This document shows positions 61,809-64,000 of a DNA stretch of 64,000 nucleotides, piece by piece. This stretch comes from Clostridiaceae bacterium (GTDB lineage: Bacteria; Bacillota; Clostridia; Lachnospirales; Lachnospiraceae). Location of the stretch: assembly GCA_902363735.1 (NCBI GenBank), contig CABJBA010000003.1:124001-188000 (forward strand). Reading direction: 5' to 3'. Position numbers and translations under genes: made by a program. The notes under the pieces were generated by a model. It was not told the DNA's origin. It saw only the letters and a program-made list of their open reading frames with translations, and did no database searches. Positions within the stretch are counted from its first letter, which is position 1. Each line of letters starts with the position of its first letter.

Positions 61809-62705
61809 TTAGAAAGAAGGTACTACAGCGCCATCATAGGTCTCTTCCATAAATTTTTTCACTGTATCGCTTGTGAGGGCTTTCACAAGAGCGGCAGACT
61901 TTTCGCTGGACTCTTCTCCTGCACGAACTGCAACGATGTTGCTGTATAAGGTTGCTGCAGTAGACTTAGAATCTTCAACAGCCAGAGCCTCAGATACCTT
62001 TAATCCGGCTTCAATTGCATAATTTCCATTAATAACTGCAATATCTACATCGCCTAAGGAACGGGGAAGCTGTGCAGCCTCTACTTCAACGATTTTAAAA
62101 TTCTTATCATTCTTTACAATATCATTCTTTGTTGCTTCCAGTCCAACGCCTTCCTTCAATTCAATCAGGCCATTGTCTGCCAGTAAAAGAAGAGCTCTTG
62201 CTTCATTGGAAACGTCATTGGGAACTGCAATCTGAGCTCCGTCAGCCAGATTCTCAAGGCTGTCAGTCTTTCCTGCGTAAATGCCGAATGGCTCATAGTG
62301 AACGGCTGCTGCACTTACAAGGTCAGTGCCTTTTTCTGTGTTGAACTGATCTAAGTATGGCTTGTGCTGGAAATAGTTAGCATCTAAGTCACCGGACTCA
62401 AGAGCCAGGTTAGGCTGTACATAATCGGTATATTCCTTGATTACCAGATTATAGCCCTCTTCTTTTAAAATATCCTTTACAGCATTTAAAATCTCTGCAT
62501 GAGGCGCTGGAGTCGCTCCTACAATAATATCCTGAAGCTCGCCTGCTGCTTCCGCCGTTGTTTCTTCTGTTGATTTTTCTTCTGCTGAAGTCGCAGCCTC
62601 TGTCGGGGCTGCAGTTGTGGGGGCAGCTTCTTTTCCACCTGAGCATGCGGTTAAAGCACCTGCTGCAAGAATTGCTGCGGTTAATACATAAAGTGATTTT
62701 TTCAT
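61809..62705 (-). CDS. metQ: methionine ABC transporter substrate-binding lipoprotein
   Basis: The 298-aa protein has a signal peptide with lipobox LTAC (Cys21), a Thr/Glu/Ala-rich linker (residues 27-55), then an NlpA/MetQ domain: IIVGATPAPHAEIL, EYTDYVQPNLALESGDLDANYFQHKPYLDQF. It binds methionine outside the membrane. GGAGG ribosome site. Confidence 0.93.
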   Translation of the reverse strand: MKKSLYVLTAAILAAGALTACSGGKEAAPTTAAPTEAATSAEEKSTEETTAEAAGELQDIIVGATPAPHAEILNAVKDILKEEGYNLVIKEYTDYVQPNLALESGDLDANYFQHKPYLDQFNTEKGTDLVSAAAVHYEPFGIYAGKTDSLENLADGAQIAVPNDVSNEARALLLLADNGLIELKEGVGLEATKNDIVKNDKNFKIVEVEAAQLPRSLGDVDIAVINGNYAIEAGLKVSEALAVEDSKSTAATLYSNIVAVRAGEESSEKSAALVKALTSDTVKKFMEETYDGAVVPSF

Positions 62706-62751
62706 AATTTGTTTCCTCCTTAAATTTATATGTAAGGCCTGTCGGCCGTTA

Positions 62752-63417
62752 CTATCTGATACGCTTGTCGCTTTTCCTGGACATTTTCATTCCTGTTTCC
62801 TGCATAATCTGGACAATGATGACAAGAATTGCAACCGTCACCAGCATCATTTCTGTCTGATAGCGGTAATATCCATAACGGATGGCAATGTCACCAAGAC
62901 CGCCCCCGCCTACAAATCCGGCCATAGCCGAATAAGATAATATAGTTGTAACAGAAAGGGCTGCACCGATCAACAAAGATGGCTTTGCTTCCGGAAGGAG
63001 AACCTTCCAGACAATCTGGAACGTAGAAGAACCCATTGATTTAGCAGCCTCAATCACTCCGCTGTCCACTTCCTTAAGAGAAGATTCCACTACTCTGGCT
63101 ACATAAGGAGCCGCAGCAATGACCAGGGGAGGAATAATTGCTTTTGGTCCCAAAAGGGTTCCTACAATCAGCTTTGTAACAGGAATTACCATAATCAGCA
63201 ATATGATAAAGGGCACGGAACGGAACAGATTAATAATCAGTCCCAGAATTCTCTGAAGCCAGGGAATCGGGTGAATTCCGTCCTTATCTGTCACAATCAG
63301 GATAATGCCTAAGGGAATTCCAAAGAGGTAAGAAAAAAAGGAAGATATCAGAGTCATAAACAAAGACTCCCCTATGCCGGTAATCAACATATTAACAGTT
63401 GTTCCATCAAAGGTCAT
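62752..63417 (-). CDS. metI: methionine ABC transporter permease
   Basis: The 221-aa permease has five or six helices and the coupling loop GVIEAAKSMGSSTFQIVWKVLLPEAKPSLL. SLFRSVPFIILLIMVIP is typical of MetI. Overlaps metN by 11 bp. Confidence 0.93.
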   Translation of the reverse strand: MTFDGTTVNMLITGIGESLFMTLISSFFSYLFGIPLGIILIVTDKDGIHPIPWLQRILGLIINLFRSVPFIILLIMVIPVTKLIVGTLLGPKAIIPPLVIAAAPYVARVVESSLKEVDSGVIEAAKSMGSSTFQIVWKVLLPEAKPSLLIGAALSVTTILSYSAMAGFVGGGGLGDIAIRYGYYRYQTEMMLVTVAILVIIVQIMQETGMKMSRKSDKRIR

Positions 63418-64000
63418 GTGCCTTCACCTCCTCATGTGTAATCTCTGCCGATTTCAGATAATGAAGCACCCGGTTCTGGTCCACTTCGCTTTCAGGAAGC
63501 TGAATGACCATCTGACCCATAGCGGTTCCATTGATATCTTTTGTTTCGGCATGAATAATATTCACCGGGACTTTACAAGCTAAAATCATATTGGCAAGAA
63601 CCGGTTCAAAAGAAGAACGCCCGTCAAAGGAAATTCTGACTCTCCTGGAGTTTCCGAATTTAGTAACCTGTTCTGCCGCATCTCCCAATATAAGCTGGCG
63701 GCCGATTTTAGACTTTGGCTCAGAAAATATCTCTGCCACCCGGCCCACCTCTGCGATCTGGCTCTGGTCAATAATGGCCACCCGGTCGCAAATAGCTTCT
63801 ATAACAGACATTTCATGGGTAATGACCACTACGGTAACTCCCATAGAACGGTTGATTTCCTTTAAAAGTCCAAGGATTGATTTCGTTGTATTGGGATCCA
63901 AAGCGCTTGTTGCCTCATCACAAAGCAGGATTTTCGGATTGGTAGCCAGGGCTCTTGCTATCGCTACTCTCTGCTTTTGTCCTCCGGATAACTGGGAGGG
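63407..64000 (-). CDS. metN: methionine ABC transporter ATPase, 5' end outside window
   Basis: The frame is open to the right edge. Visible there are the signature LSGGQKQRVAIARALA, Walker B ILLCDEATSALDP and the H-loop VVITHEMSVI. The C-terminal NIL domain (about the last 90 residues, RVRISFDGRSSFEPVLANMIL) is a regulatory methionine-binding domain. The N-terminal Walker A lies beyond position 64000. Confidence 0.95.
   Translation of the reverse strand, partial: PSQLSGGQKQRVAIARALATNPKILLCDEATSALDPNTTKSILGLLKEINRSMGVTVVVITHEMSVIEAICDRVAIIDQSQIAEVGRVAEIFSEPKSKIGRQLILGDAAEQVTKFGNSRRVRISFDGRSSFEPVLANMILACKVPVNIIHAETKDINGTAMGQMVIQLPESEVDQNRVLHYLKSAEITHEEVKAHDL

Overview
The window reads as a Gram-positive, anaerobic, endospore-forming Clostridia chromosome, most likely Lachnospiraceae (a Lacrimispora/Hungatella-like relative). 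This placement is inference. It rests on AGGAGG ribosome sites, frequent TTG/GTG starts, a sigK gene split by a skin-type element, a YmxH-family sporulation protein, a standalone PurO plus AICAR transformylase, THF and ZTP riboswitches, and the overall gene neighbourhoods. Most of it is core chromosome. The accessory pieces are the element inside sigK (22.6-25.2 kb), a scarred stretch after a tRNA-Leu gene (56.3-57.2 kb), and a decayed LysR gene (38.1-38.7 kb).

Layout, 0-22 kb. An FMN-binding protein (cut by the window edge) is divergent from a NusG-domain-II protein. A reverse-strand phosphate block follows: nptA-type Na/Pi carrier, response regulator, histidine kinase, then DegV. A ladder of four 11-bp repeats typical of a Pho box lies in front of nptA. 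Next come a dipeptidase and an export operon (SLH protein, HlyD adaptor, ATPase, MacB permease) divergent from its own two-component system. Then Mrp ATPase, a folate ECF S component behind a THF riboswitch, a PAP2 phosphatase, cidA/lrgB, an EIIA-Glc protein and a Cys/Trp repeat mini-protein. A fused compatible-solute ABC importer follows, with a BusR-like regulator whose 22-bp-spaced operator covers the importer promoter.

22-32 kb. sigK is interrupted by about 2.56 kb carrying a large serine recombinase, a 57-aa protein and a cytochrome-b5-like protein. Joining the halves at a shared AAATG gives an uninterrupted 210-aa SigK without a pro-sequence. Next are purO and the AICAR transformylase behind a ZTP riboswitch, and a second ABC system built around a NEW3/CARDB-like membrane-anchored protein.

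32-47 kb. pyrBI, a small HTH protein, a PadR operon (flavodoxin-SCP2-membrane fusion plus MBL hydrolase), a FUSC protein fused to a degenerate HAD domain, a LysR remnant, then aconitase, LysR and isocitrate dehydrogenase. After these come rpmF-yceD, ackA and tmcAL.

47-64 kb. Housekeeping genes: NUDIX, MIF-like, methyltransferase, phosphatase, UPF0210/ACT pair, WalJ-like, coaE, polA (with a decayed 5'-nuclease domain), an anti-sigma-like protein, tRNA-Leu(CAA), gene remnants, a GH5 glycosidase, GNAT, efp, aroQ, yqeG, nrdR and a ymxH-like gene. The metNIQ methionine importer is cut at the right edge.
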